Part shown: positions 17,853 to 27,698 of the stretch, one piece after another
Position numbering within the stretch: the stretch's first letter is position 1
How the letters are laid out: each line of letters begins with the position of its first letter
DNA from: Paenibacillus sp. FSL K6-1330
GTDB lineage: Bacteria; Bacillota; Bacilli; Paenibacillales; Paenibacillaceae
Length of the DNA: 64,000 nt
Assembly (NCBI RefSeq): GCF_037976825.1
Contig: NZ_CP150269.1
Span: 4,911,501 to 4,975,500, forward strand
Direction: 5' to 3'
The notes under the pieces: model-generated
What the model was told of the DNA's origin: nothing
What the model saw: only the letters and a program-made list of their open reading frames with translations
Databases searched by the model: none
Program-made: the position numbers and the translations under genes

Positions 17853-19843
17853 ATCCGCATATCCACCCCTTTATAGGTTTGCGGGGTGTATTCTGCCGCC
17901 GTTCCCTGCACGGACGCGTCTGAAGTAAGCGGTGCAACTAAGGGTAGCGGTTCTGTTTTTACGCTAAGCAATTGATAGCCGATAGATGAAACTGCCTGAG
18001 CCAACTCTTGCTTTTTCCCCTCAAACAGCTCCGCGGCGTAACTCTGATCATTCCGAAAGCTGAGGCTGACAATCCGGTCAACGACCTGCACATCGATCAA
18101 GGTCGGGCCTAGAAATTTCATGTCCAAGTCGAACAACAGCCTGCAGTTGGTTGCATCCAGCTCGCCTTTTCGGCCTCTGCGGGATTGAATATGTACGGAT
18201 GCCGTCTGTTCCCCGTCGACCCCATGCAGAGGTATGAACATGGTAACCTGTGCGAAAGGTGCTGTTCGATCGGTGTTTAGCAAGAGCTGCTGGCCCGTTA
18301 AATGCTGAACGACTTGCTGTGCCGCTTCCTTTAGCGCAGGCGGCGCATCCTGGCTGGACAACACCTGAAGCAACACTCCCTTCAGTGTGTCTTGCAGGGC
18401 AAGCGCCGATTCACCCGATGGCGTTGAAGCCATAACGGCTTGCTGTACGCCTTGGGCGATATTCTGCTGCCCGGATGGCACAACTGGCTGCGTCGAGCCC
18501 TGTTGATTCACAGCACCGGCCTGCGCATTCGCAGCAGCTTGCTGGCTCGTATTCGCCGCATTCCCTGGCGTGCCAAGAGCCCCAGGTGTAGTCGCTGCTG
18601 CGCCACTGCTGCTAGAGGCAGGTGCTGCTGACTGGGAAGCTGCTTGTCCGCCTGCTTGGCCTGCTTGGCCTGCTTGGCCTGCCGCGGCAGCGCTTGGCTC
18701 AGCTGCGGCGGGCAGCGGTGCAGCAGCACTCGCAGCTGGAGCAGGAGTGTGTGCTGGCACGGCCGCATTCGCTCCTGGAGCCGCGCCCGCGGCCGTGTTG
18801 CTGCCGGGCTGCGCGGCTGCCTGCTGCCCGGCAGGTGGTGCGGCGCTACCCGTGCGCGCCGCTTCGCCCGCGGGGCCCGTACCGGCCCCTCGCAGGGCTT
18901 GCTGCTCGTGCTCTGCACCGAGCAGCTTCAAGAGCCGCCCCACCCACGGCTCCGCGCTGGGGGTGGACGGCTTTGGCGAAGGGCCTGCGGCACCTTCGCC
19001 TGGAGCTGCCGCTGGGCCCATGGCCACGGCGGCGGGTTGACCGGCGGCAGGCGTTGCCGTGCCGCCGCTGGCCCATGGCTGCGCGAGCTCGCCGCGCAGC
19101 TGCTGCAGCAGGCCTTGCAGCTTGGTCAGCAGCGCTTGCTGACCTGAGCCGGCCTGCGTGATACTGCCAGCGGAGGCCTCACCGCCAACCGTGGGAGGTG
19201 CTCCGGATGCTGCTTGTTTCCCCGCATCCACCAAACCTCCACTACCTGCGCTTAAAGTAGACGCCAGCTGCTGCTCCAACGACTGCAGTAGTTGATGCAG
19301 TTGGGGCCCGAATACCGCTTGATGCAGTCCCTTCACGCTTTCGGGGGTAATCGGCAGTCCGCGGTGAAACGCAATCGCAGCCGACTCCGCCCATTCCGCC
19401 GCGGGAATCTGCGGAGGCTTCACGGCCAATGCCTCGCGGAACATGGCAATATTGTCCTTCGTTAGCGGAACTCCCGCGTTCTGCATACCCCGGATCATTT
19501 CGCGGTTTTCCTTCGTATCCGGAAGACCGGCAAAATCCAGCACCTCAGCCATGGAAGACGGGGACAGCGGTTGTCCCGGCGTTTGACTAAGCGGCTTGAG
19601 AACGGCCGTCCCTCCCTCTCCCGGCGGCTGAACTTGCAGAAGGGCAGTTTCCCCGGCTCGAAGCGGCGTTTCCAGCTTCGCCTTCACTTGAACGCCCTGG
19701 ATCTGCACCACGGCTTCTTGTCCGTCTTCCGATACGTTCATAACAACACCGCGAACGACCTGACCCGGTTTTAATTCCAACGTCTTGGCGTCTCCCGGCT
19801 TTTGCTCTCCCAGGAGGCCGCGAATCAACGATCCGATGTTCAC
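17849..19843 (-). CDS. Large Ala/Gly/Pro/Gln-rich protein with FliK-like C-terminal domain (YlqG position)
   Basis: 664-residue protein in the place of B. subtilis ylqG. GTG 19843 lies 8 bases after GGGAGG; an in-frame GTG five codons earlier overlaps that site. N-terminal 1-190 is structured (beta-rich KPGQVVRGVVMNVSEDG, then helical). About residues 250-440 are very low complexity (Ala, Gly, Pro, Gln, Ser), with locally high GC and imperfect short repeats (GQAGQAGQAGG). The C-terminal 120 residues (LLFDLDMKFLGPTLIDVQV, VSLSFRNDQSYAAELFEGKK, LAQAVSSIGYQLLSVK) have the layout of the flagellar hook-length control Flg_hook domain. The family link is my reading, not a search result. Overlaps ylqH by 4 bases. 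Confidence 0.8.
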   Translation of the reverse strand: MNIGSLIRGLLGEQKPGDAKTLELKPGQVVRGVVMNVSEDGQEAVVQIQGVQVKAKLETPLRAGETALLQVQPPGEGGTAVLKPLSQTPGQPLSPSSMAEVLDFAGLPDTKENREMIRGMQNAGVPLTKDNIAMFREALAVKPPQIPAAEWAESAAIAFHRGLPITPESVKGLHQAVFGPQLHQLLQSLEQQLASTLSAGSGGLVDAGKQAASGAPPTVGGEASAGSITQAGSGQQALLTKLQGLLQQLRGELAQPWASGGTATPAAGQPAAVAMGPAAAPGEGAAGPSPKPSTPSAEPWVGRLLKLLGAEHEQQALRGAGTGPAGEAARTGSAAPPAGQQAAAQPGSNTAAGAAPGANAAVPAHTPAPAASAAAPLPAAAEPSAAAAGQAGQAGQAGGQAASQSAAPASSSSGAAATTPGALGTPGNAANTSQQAAANAQAGAVNQQGSTQPVVPSGQQNIAQGVQQAVMASTPSGESALALQDTLKGVLLQVLSSQDAPPALKEAAQQVVQHLTGQQLLLNTDRTAPFAQVTMFIPLHGVDGEQTASVHIQSRRGRKGELDATNCRLLFDLDMKFLGPTLIDVQVVDRIVSLSFRNDQSYAAELFEGKKQELAQAVSSIGYQLLSVKTEPLPLVAPLTSDASVQGTAAEYTPQTYKGVDMRI

Positions 19844-19885
19844 GATAGTTCCTCCCACACCTTCTGTTTACCTTATATATCGGCA

Positions 19886-19915
19886 GCAGCCCGCCTTTTG
19901 ACGAGGGCGGGCTGC
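19886..19915 (-). other. Intercistronic GC-rich stem-loop between rnhB and ylqG
   Basis: Perfect 10-base inverted repeat gcagcccgcc (19886-19895) / ggcgggctgc (19906-19915) with a 10-base loop, directly after the rnhB stop. No T-run follows on the minus strand, so it is more likely an attenuating or mRNA-stabilising structure than a full terminator. Confidence 0.5.
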
Positions 19916-19923
19916 ATCGAAAT

Positions 19924-20541
19924 CTAGAATAAGGACAATTGCTCAATCTCCATATTTTTCAGAAAGCTTCTTCTATGCATAGCGGTAGGTCCGTGCAGCT
20001 GCAGCTGTTCACGGTGAAACTTGGTAGCGTAGCCTTTATGTACGGCGATTCCGTATTCCGGATAACGCGTCTCCCATTCCCCTTCGCACAATCTGTCGCG
20101 AGTGACCTTGGCAATAATGGAGGCCGCAGCAATGGACTGGCTGTTAGCGTCGCCTTTAATGATGGCACGCTGGGGAATATCGCAATCCACCTTCTCGGCA
20201 TCAACAAGCAGAAACTGGGGAGTAACAGCCAATTGCTCCATAGCCATCTTCATGGCAAGCCTTGCGGCTTGTTTGATGTTAATTCGGTCAATCGTTTCCG
20301 CATCCACCAAACCAACGCCAACCGCCAGCGCCTGTTCCATGATGAGATCATAGAGGGTTTCCCGCTTCTTGGCACTGAGTTTCTTCGAATCATTGATCCC
20401 TTCAATCACTAACCCCTCCGGCAAAACAACCGCCGCAGCGACCACATCGCCGAACAAACAGCCGCGGCCTACTTCGTCAATACCTGCAATATGTATATAA
20501 CGGCTCCAGTACTCACGCTCGTACATTAATAAATCTGTCAT
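19924..20541 (-). CDS. rnhB: Ribonuclease HII
   Basis: Cleaves RNA in RNA-DNA hybrids and single ribonucleotides in DNA. 205 residues with the signature GIDEVGRGCLFGDVVAAAV (Asp-Glu pair), NDSKKLSAKKRE, LLVDAEKVDCD, KGDANSQSIAAASIIAKVTRD and the C-terminal HKGYATKFHREQL. ATG 20541 follows AAGGGG by 8 bases. In the conserved order rbgA-rnhB-ylqG, but 355 bases separate it from rbgA, with a terminator between them, so it probably has its own promoter. Confidence 0.95.
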   Translation of the reverse strand: MTDLLMYEREYWSRYIHIAGIDEVGRGCLFGDVVAAAVVLPEGLVIEGINDSKKLSAKKRETLYDLIMEQALAVGVGLVDAETIDRINIKQAARLAMKMAMEQLAVTPQFLLVDAEKVDCDIPQRAIIKGDANSQSIAAASIIAKVTRDRLCEGEWETRYPEYGIAVHKGYATKFHREQLQLHGPTAMHRRSFLKNMEIEQLSLF

Positions 20542-20896
20542 AGGTTTAACCCCTTTGGTTCCGAATTACCGCTTGTTTGATGTCTGTACATACGGTGTTT
20601 CAAACACGTTCTATCAATCTAGTAACTCTTCTAGATTATCACACTCGCCACAGAGCGTCACCCTTTAACCTCCCCTTTCCTGCTGGAGCTGAGGCGAAAA
20701 TACCGGTCCAAACAAGGCACGCACATCAAACGAAGTCGATCTTCAGAGCATCTACCGAGTTAAACTAGATAGAATCAATGCAGTCTAATCTCCTCCTGAT
20801 CTGATCCAGAAAAAATAACCATTCCGCCGTTAACCGGCAGAATGGTTATTTTTTGGTTTAAACTAGTGGAGGATAGCTCTCGTTCACCCTATTGAA
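20542..20896. other. Intergenic region between rbgA and rnhB
   Basis: 355 bases. It holds the rbgA terminator at 20810-20854. The remainder should contain the rnhB promoter, but no convincing hexamers are seen (a minus-strand TGTGATAAT near 20636-20644 has no clear -35). An AGGAGGAG on the minus strand near 20790-20797 is followed only by a very short frame. Confidence 0.5.
20810..20854. terminator. Strong symmetric terminator after rbgA
   Basis: aaaaaataaccattc (20810-20824) pairs with gaatggttatttttt (20840-20854), inner gccg/cggc and a TTAAC loop. The flanking A and T runs make it functional in both directions; it lies 43 bases after the rbgA stop. Confidence 0.85.
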
Positions 20897-21763
20897 TCAA
20901 TAAGGGGATTCCATCGAATAACGCCCAAGCTTGCCTGCGCGTAGTTCACGTAGGAAAATGCTCGAGGCTTTTTCCAGATCGACTCTTCCTCCGCTGACGA
21001 TGCAGCCTCGTTTTCTTCCGATCGCTTCCATTATCGCCACAATTTCATCCGGGTTATCCAGATCTGTTGGGCGCTCCTTAAGATCAAAACGTTCGCTCAT
21101 CGATTCCCAATAATAGTTGGAGAAATATTTGATCGCAAAAAAGGCAATATCCTCTACGTTCAATATTTCCTCTTTGATGGCGCCGGTTACCGCAAGACGA
21201 TACCCTACATTCTGATCCTCGAATTTTGGCCACAGGATGCCGGGTGTATCCAGCAATTCCATCTCACCACCAGCAACCTTAATCCACTGTTGTCCTTTCG
21301 TGACACCCGGACGGTCACCCGTCTCTGCAATGTTGCGGCCGGCAAGACGGTTAATCAGCGTGGATTTGCCTACATTCGGTATACCTACAATCAACACACG
21401 CATAGCTCGCGGGTTCATGCCCTTGGCTATTTGTTTATCGATCTTCTCTTTCAGCAGCAGCTTAATCTGGTTCGGAATATCCTTAACACCTGTCCCTGTG
21501 GATGCATCTACAGGAAAGGCGGTTAGGCCATTTTCCTTGAAGTGGGCTTGCCATTGCCTTGTGACCTCAGGATCTGCCAAATCGGCTTTATTCATAATAA
21601 TGAGCCGCGGCTTGCCCTGCAAAATCTCGTCAATCATCGGATTTCTGCTTGAGAGCGGAAGCCTCGCATCGGTCAGTTCAATTACAGCATCGATCAGCTT
21701 CAGCTTCTCCTGAATTTGGCGGCGCGCTTTGGTCATATGTCCGGGAAACCATTGTATTGTCAA
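20897..21763 (-). CDS. rbgA: Ribosome biogenesis GTPase RbgA (YlqF)
   Basis: Circularly permuted GTPase needed late in 50S subunit assembly. 288 residues starting [18 protein letters not shown]. Motif order G4 (NKAD, about 58-61), G1 (GIPNVGKST, about 127-135), G3 (DTPG) confirms the permutation; the C-terminal RNA-binding region follows. The start is TTG 21763, with GAGGTG 8 bases upstream. It follows lepB by 55 bases, in the conserved rplS-lepB-rbgA order. Confidence 0.95.
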   Translation of the reverse strand: MTIQWFPGHMTKARRQIQEKLKLIDAVIELTDARLPLSSRNPMIDEILQGKPRLIIMNKADLADPEVTRQWQAHFKENGLTAFPVDASTGTGVKDIPNQIKLLLKEKIDKQIAKGMNPRAMRVLIVGIPNVGKSTLINRLAGRNIAETGDRPGVTKGQQWIKVAGGEMELLDTPGILWPKFEDQNVGYRLAVTGAIKEEILNVEDIAFFAIKYFSNYYWESMSERFDLKERPTDLDNPDEIVAIMEAIGRKRGCIVSGGRVDLEKASSIFLRELRAGKLGRYSMESPY

Positions 21764-21818
21764 ACGTCGTCACCTCTACTTTGCACTGCAAACTTTCATC
21801 GTTTCTTTAGCGCCTTGG

Positions 21819-22433
21819 CTAATGGTTGATGAGCCCTATGTCTTTAATCGGCCAGAAGATCAAGTCTGCTCGCCCAATAATATCCCCCAAAGGAACATAT
21901 CCTATCATACGGCTGTCCGTGCTGTTGGAGCGGTTATCTCCCATCACAAACACATGACCATCTGGCACAACACCATCCTGAACGAACGAGTTCGGGAAAT
22001 CTGTGTTATTGTATAATCTGTTTTCAGCATGGGCTTGATCAATCGCTTCCTGTATGTAGGTTTCATTCACAGGCTCCCCATTGACAAGCACTTTATCGCC
22101 TTCAACTTTAACCGTATCACCAGCAACTGCGATCACGCGTTTAATGAAATCCCTGCCCTCATCAGGAACATGGAATACGATAACTTCTCCACGCTCGGGT
22201 TTACGGATATCATATAAAATCTCATTGACGATCAGCTTCTGATTGGATACAAAGTTAGGTTCCATGGATGGACCCTGCACAATAAACGGTTTAAAGAGAA
22301 GCCAGCGAATGAGAACGACGAGAACCAGAGCAATGAGAAGAGCCTTCAGCCATTCTACAAGCTCGTTCTTAGCCTTTTTGGCCGGTTTCCCCACGTTGGT
22401 TTCAATTGCCTCCTGGTGTTGATCTTTCTCCAT
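21819..22433 (-). CDS. lepB: Type I signal peptidase
   Basis: Membrane protease that removes Sec/Tat signal peptides outside the cell. ATG 22433 (MEKDQHQEAIE) is chosen from an AGAAGGA site 10 bases upstream; the longer frame to 22514 runs into the rplS terminator. 204 residues: cytoplasmic N-terminus, one TM at about 31-46 (ALLIALVLVVLIRWLLF), catalytic Ser56 in GPSMEP, general base Lys98 in RDFIKRVIA, and the C-terminal box GHVFVMGDNRSNSTDSR. It lies behind the rplS terminator, so expression needs read-through or a promoter within 22434-22490. Confidence 0.94.
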   Translation of the reverse strand: MEKDQHQEAIETNVGKPAKKAKNELVEWLKALLIALVLVVLIRWLLFKPFIVQGPSMEPNFVSNQKLIVNEILYDIRKPERGEVIVFHVPDEGRDFIKRVIAVAGDTVKVEGDKVLVNGEPVNETYIQEAIDQAHAENRLYNNTDFPNSFVQDGVVPDGHVFVMGDNRSNSTDSRMIGYVPLGDIIGRADLIFWPIKDIGLINH

Positions 22434-22489
22434 AACCCACCGTCCTTCTCTATAGATCGCTTTCGCATTATAGCGATTTTTGGATATAC

Positions 22490-22523
22490 AAAAGGGGCTT
22501 GTATATACGCACAAGCCCCTTTT
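22490..22523. terminator. Terminator after rplS
   Basis: Perfect 13-base stem aaaaggggcttgt (22490-22502) / acaagcccctttt (22511-22523) with an 8-base loop, 12 bases after the rplS stop. A/T ends flank both sides. Confidence 0.85.
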
Positions 22524-22535
22524 ACCGCCTTGTAA

Positions 22536-22880
22536 TTAACGACGAATTTCTTTAATTCTCGCTGCTTTACCGCGCAGTTCACGAAGATAATAAAGCTTCG
22601 CACGACGCACTTTACCACGGCGAGCCACTTCGATTTTATCGATTTTAGGCGAGTTGATTGGGAAAGTTCTTTCCACACCAACACCGTAAGAAATTTTACG
22701 AACGGTAAAAGTCTCACTGATTCCGCCACCGCGACGTTTAATTACTACACCTTCAAACAACTGGATACGCTCACGAGTTCCCTCGATAACCTTAACGTGT
22801 ACTTTTAAAGTATCACCAGGACGAAAGCTCGGAATATCTTTACGAAGTTGTTCTTGAGTAATCGCTTGAACGATATTCAT
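22536..22880 (-). CDS. rplS: 50S ribosomal protein L19
   Basis: Located at the 30S-50S interface. 114 residues, [19 protein letters not shown] at the start, [34 protein letters not shown] and [22 protein letters not shown], all family-typical. GGAGGG lies 8 bases before ATG 22880. It has its own promoter (22982-23010), a leader of about 95 bases and its own terminator. Confidence 0.97.
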   Translation of the reverse strand: MNIVQAITQEQLRKDIPSFRPGDTLKVHVKVIEGTRERIQLFEGVVIKRRGGGISETFTVRKISYGVGVERTFPINSPKIDKIEVARRGKVRRAKLYYLRELRGKAARIKEIRR

Positions 22881-22975
22881 CTATGACTCCCTCCTCTCAC
22901 ACAGGTGTTCTTGCATCTTCCGGAAACTCTATGTATTTCCTTCATTATCCGCAGCGGACCACCGTATTCACAACA
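22881..22975 (-). promoter_or_regulatory. rplS 5' leader with stem-loops, candidate L19 leader
   Basis: About 95 transcribed bases between promoter and start. Two small stems are visible: TCCG/CGGA near 22951-22957 and GGAAA..TTTCC at 22922-22940. Firmicute rplS genes often carry a structured autoregulatory L19 leader; I could not check the consensus, so the assignment is tentative. Confidence 0.35.
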
Positions 22976-22981
22976 AAAGAA

Positions 22982-23010
22982 ATGATAACATATTTTGTAG
23001 ACCGAATCAA
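22982..23010 (-). promoter_or_regulatory. rplS promoter
   Basis: Minus strand TTGATT (23005-23010), 17-base spacer, TATCAT (22982-22987) with a TG one base upstream (extended -10). Confidence 0.7.
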
Positions 23011-23068
23011 GTGTTTTATCTTTACACCCTCATGCCTAAACCAGCTTTTTCTCCTAGCTCTGGTCCAT

Positions 23069-23109
23069 AAAAAACCACTTCCAGCATGAAAATCATGCCG
23101 AAAGCGGTT
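23069..23109 (-). terminator. Terminator of the 47-residue gene
   Basis: 17-base stem (23073-23089 with 23093-23109, AAA-type loop) that is fully paired only as minus-strand RNA, because three mismatches on the plus strand become G:U pairs. It is followed by six T on the minus strand, 10 bases after the stop codon of the small gene. Confidence 0.85.
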
Positions 23110-23118
23110 AGCCTCACC

Positions 23119-23262
23119 TTAATTTACGGTTTCTTTCGAGTCGTGCATGCCCTTATGACGCTTGCCATAGTATTCAAGGATGTCATCTACCGTTTGAAAT
23201 TGAACTTCTGTATTTGTTGTTTCTTCTATTTTCGCTTCATGTTGTTGTCGATGTTCTGTCAT
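23119..23262 (-). CDS. 47-residue hydrophilic protein of unknown function
   Basis: Small gene with good signals: GGGAGG 10 bases before ATG 23262, and an excellent intrinsic terminator 10 bases after the TAA. The product starts MTEHRQQHEAKIEETTNTEV and continues QFQTVDDILEYYGKRHKGMHDSKETVN. It is charged, has no signal peptide or membrane segment, and probably forms an N-terminal disordered tail plus one helix. It lies 111 bases downstream of the collagen-like gene with no terminator between them, so co-transcription is plausible. No family recognised. Confidence 0.7.
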   Translation of the reverse strand: MTEHRQQHEAKIEETTNTEVQFQTVDDILEYYGKRHKGMHDSKETVN

Positions 23263-23373
23263 GACAAGATGCCTCCCAGTTCTCAAGTGATACTCCAGTT
23301 ACATATTACCCATCAACGCAGGAGTTGTATCAGCAATATTAAAAAATATGACACTGAAGTATACAAATCTGGG

Positions 23374-25491
<2,118 letters not shown>

Positions 25492-25614
25492 TCACCCCTT
25501 ACGATTAATGCATCCGCAAACGCCTATTTATCACACTATTCAATTCATACGAATTTTGTTCTCAGGTGCAAACATGAAACGTGCATATTACTACATACTA
25601 GCCACATTCAAGAA

Positions 25615-25654
25615 ATAAAAAAACGAACAGACCTGTGCTTACAGATCTGTTCGT
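25615..25654 (-). terminator. Terminator of the ylxM-ffh-rpsP-khpA-rimM-trmD unit
   Basis: 14-base stem (25623-25636 with 25641-25654, GCTT loop) with one pair that is G:U only in minus-strand RNA, followed by TTTTTTTATTTC on the minus strand. 18 bases after the trmD stop. Confidence 0.88.
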
Positions 25655-25672
25655 GAGATTAAACAAAAAAGC

Positions 25673-26488
25673 TTATGAGGATCCCGCTTCTCGCTGAAGC
25701 TTGTCTAAATATGCCCGATCCTGCTTGGACAACTCCAGCTTGTCTAACAACTCAGGGCGACGCTCCCATGTCCGCTTAAGCGCCTGTTCCCGACGCCACA
25801 CGTCAATATTTGCATGATGACCGCTTAACAAAATATCCGGCACTTTCCAGCCGCGAAACTCAGCCGGACGGGTATAGTGCGGATATTCCAGCAGGCCAGT
25901 ACTGAATGAATCCGTCACCGCTGACGTTTCATTGCCTAGTACACCCGGCAGCAATCGGACCACAGAATCGATGGCAACCATCGCTGGCAGCTCTCCACCG
26001 GTAAGCACGTAATCCCCGATGGATAACTCATCGGTAACAAGAAACTCGCGAATCCGTTCATCATAACCTTCGTAATGCCCGCATATAAACACCAGATGGT
26101 CTTCCTGAGACAACTCTTCGGCCTTTTTCTGCGTAAAGGTCTCTCCTTGCGGACACATCAGAATGACTCGCGGAGGCTTGGCTGTTCCGGAAATTTCCAC
26201 TGGAATCTCTCCGGCAGGATTAGCCCCATCCTCATGATTCGAAATTTCATCCGTATCAGAAGCAAGGATATCCTCTACCGCAGCAAAAATCGGGTCCGGC
26301 TTTAACACCATCCCCCCACCGCCGCCATATGGAGTATCATCAACCTGACTGTGCTTATTTCCGGCATACTGGCGGAAGTTGATGGCATTCAAGTTCACAA
26401 TTTGTTTTTCGGCTGCTTTACCCAGAATACTCGAATGAAACACACCATCGAACATCTCGGGGAACAGCGTCAGCACATCGATCCGCAT
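25673..26488 (-). CDS. trmD: tRNA (guanine-N1-)-methyltransferase TrmD
   Basis: SPOUT-fold enzyme making m1G37, which prevents frameshifting. 271 residues: [45 protein letters not shown], the knotted SAM site [18 protein letters not shown], and [19 protein letters not shown]. It is about 25 residues longer than the usual 243-250 because of an acidic insert at about 76-105 ([20 protein letters not shown] region) before the [11 protein letters not shown] strand. Starts 3 bases after rimM. Confidence 0.95.
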   Translation of the reverse strand: MRIDVLTLFPEMFDGVFHSSILGKAAEKQIVNLNAINFRQYAGNKHSQVDDTPYGGGGGMVLKPDPIFAAVEDILASDTDEISNHEDGANPAGEIPVEISGTAKPPRVILMCPQGETFTQKKAEELSQEDHLVFICGHYEGYDERIREFLVTDELSIGDYVLTGGELPAMVAIDSVVRLLPGVLGNETSAVTDSFSTGLLEYPHYTRPAEFRGWKVPDILLSGHHANIDVWRREQALKRTWERRPELLDKLELSKQDRAYLDKLQREAGSS

Positions 26489-26491
26489 GGA

Positions 26492-27013
26492 CTATAACAA
26501 CCCTTCCATGAGATGCACCCGAACAAGCTTCGATTCCTTGTCTACATCAAGTACGACATCCGGTATGGCCGGAAGGAGAACTTCTTTTCCCTCAGGTGTC
26601 TTGACAACCCACACATCATTCGCGCCTGGGGTCAAAATTTCGGTGATCAAGCCAAGCTCCTCGGCAGGGTCTTCGTCGGTCATCACCTTGCAGCCAATGA
26701 TCTCATGGAAATAGTACTCGTTCTCTGGAAGCTCTTCCTGAAGATCTGCTGTGATCTTCAGCAGCGAGCCCTTATATTTTTCAGCATCATTGATGCCATG
26801 CAGCTCCTTGAATTTAACGATATACATGTTTTTATGAAAACGAGATGTATCCACCGTTACTTCAATCTTGCTCCCCTTGTCCGGGACAATATACAACTGG
26901 CTCTTTGGAGCAAATCGCTGGTCGGCAAAATCCGTATGCGGCATGACTTTAACTTCCCCGCGGATGCCGTGCGTATTCACGATTTTCCCTACAGTTAACA
27001 ACTTTTCAGACAT
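26492..27013 (-). CDS. rimM: 16S rRNA processing factor RimM
   Basis: Binds ribosomal protein S19 and helps 30S head maturation. 173 residues with the N-terminal beta-barrel (LLTVGKIVNTHGIRGEVKVMP) and the C-terminal PRC barrel (NEYYFHEIIGCKVMTDE, ILTPGANDVWVVKTPEGKEVLLPAIPDVV). GGAGGAAGACC precedes ATG 27013. The gap to khpA is 112 bases and contains a stem-loop; ylqD, which sits there in B. subtilis, is absent. Confidence 0.95.
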   Translation of the reverse strand: MSEKLLTVGKIVNTHGIRGEVKVMPHTDFADQRFAPKSQLYIVPDKGSKIEVTVDTSRFHKNMYIVKFKELHGINDAEKYKGSLLKITADLQEELPENEYYFHEIIGCKVMTDEDPAEELGLITEILTPGANDVWVVKTPEGKEVLLPAIPDVVLDVDKESKLVRVHLMEGLL

Positions 27014-27080
27014 GGTCTTCCTCCTGCATCACTTAATAAACGTTCTAAGCTGGTTTGACCGGCTGATTTCTTCAGCATGT

Positions 27081-27120
27081 ACGAAAAAGGGCTAGGACAT
27101 GCATCCTAACCCCCTTTCGT
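27081..27120 (-). other. Stem-loop between khpA and rimM
   Basis: Long hairpin whose arms (27081-27098 and 27103-27120) pair fully only as minus-strand RNA through G:U pairs, with a 4-base loop. Only a short T-run lies in the stem and none after it, so partial termination or an mRNA processing/stability element within the operon is likely. Confidence 0.55.
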
Positions 27121-27125
27121 ATATT

Positions 27126-27356
27126 TTAAGAAATGATATCAACGGTCACCCGTTTATCCATTTTAACCGCCGCCGATGTTACGACTGTACGCAATGATTT
27201 GGCGATACGCCCTTGTTTGCCTATGACCTTCCCGACATCGTCAGGATGCACGTACAGCTCATATACAATCAAGTGCTCCTTCTCAACGGTTTTCACAGTC
27301 ACATCTTCTGGATGATCCACTAAAGCCTTAGCAATAACGCGAACTAATTCTTCCAT
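27126..27356 (-). CDS. khpA: KH-domain RNA-binding protein KhpA (YlqC)
   Basis: Small RNA chaperone-type protein that in Gram-positives pairs with KhpB/Jag. 76 residues forming one KH domain with the GxxG loop in VGKVIGKQGRIAKSLRTVV. GAGGG precedes ATG 27356 by 7 bases. It lies 21 bases after rpsP, the usual neighbour. Confidence 0.93.
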   Translation of the reverse strand: MEELVRVIAKALVDHPEDVTVKTVEKEHLIVYELYVHPDDVGKVIGKQGRIAKSLRTVVTSAAVKMDKRVTVDIIS

Positions 27357-27377
27357 AGATAACCCTCGCGATCAGTC

Positions 27378-27650
27378 TTATTTCTGATGCTTCAGCTCAT
27401 GAAACTTCTTCATTACGCCCGCTTTGCTAAGCAAGTTGCGAACCGTGTCAGATGCTTGCGCACCATTTTGAAGCCAGTTCAGTGCTTTCTCTTCATCGAT
27501 TTTAACTTCAGCCGGTTGAGCAACCGGATTGTAATAACCGATTTCCTCGATAAAACGGCCATCACGTGGGGAACGGGAATCAGAAACCACCACGCGGTAG
27601 AAAGGAGCCTTGTGAGCACCCATGCGTTTCAGACGAATACGTACTGCCAT
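27378..27650 (-). CDS. rpsP: 30S ribosomal protein S16
   Basis: 90 residues beginning [20 protein letters not shown], then [19 protein letters not shown] and the C-terminal [14 protein letters not shown]; matches the 90-residue Bacillus protein. ATG 27650 is 9 bases after AGGAGGTG; the longer frame to 27671 starts inside that site. Confidence 0.97.
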   Translation of the reverse strand: MAVRIRLKRMGAHKAPFYRVVVSDSRSPRDGRFIEEIGYYNPVAQPAEVKIDEEKALNWLQNGAQASDTVRNLLSKAGVMKKFHELKHQK

Positions 27651-27698
27651 TTGAAAATTCACCTCCTTCAAAAAATGTCCATTCGATATGACCGAGAC

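Noticed and set aside
18570..19161. Ala/Arg/Cys-rich plus-strand frames opposite the ylqG-position gene
   Set aside because: High GC and low complexity suppress stop codons in all frames; no start signals.
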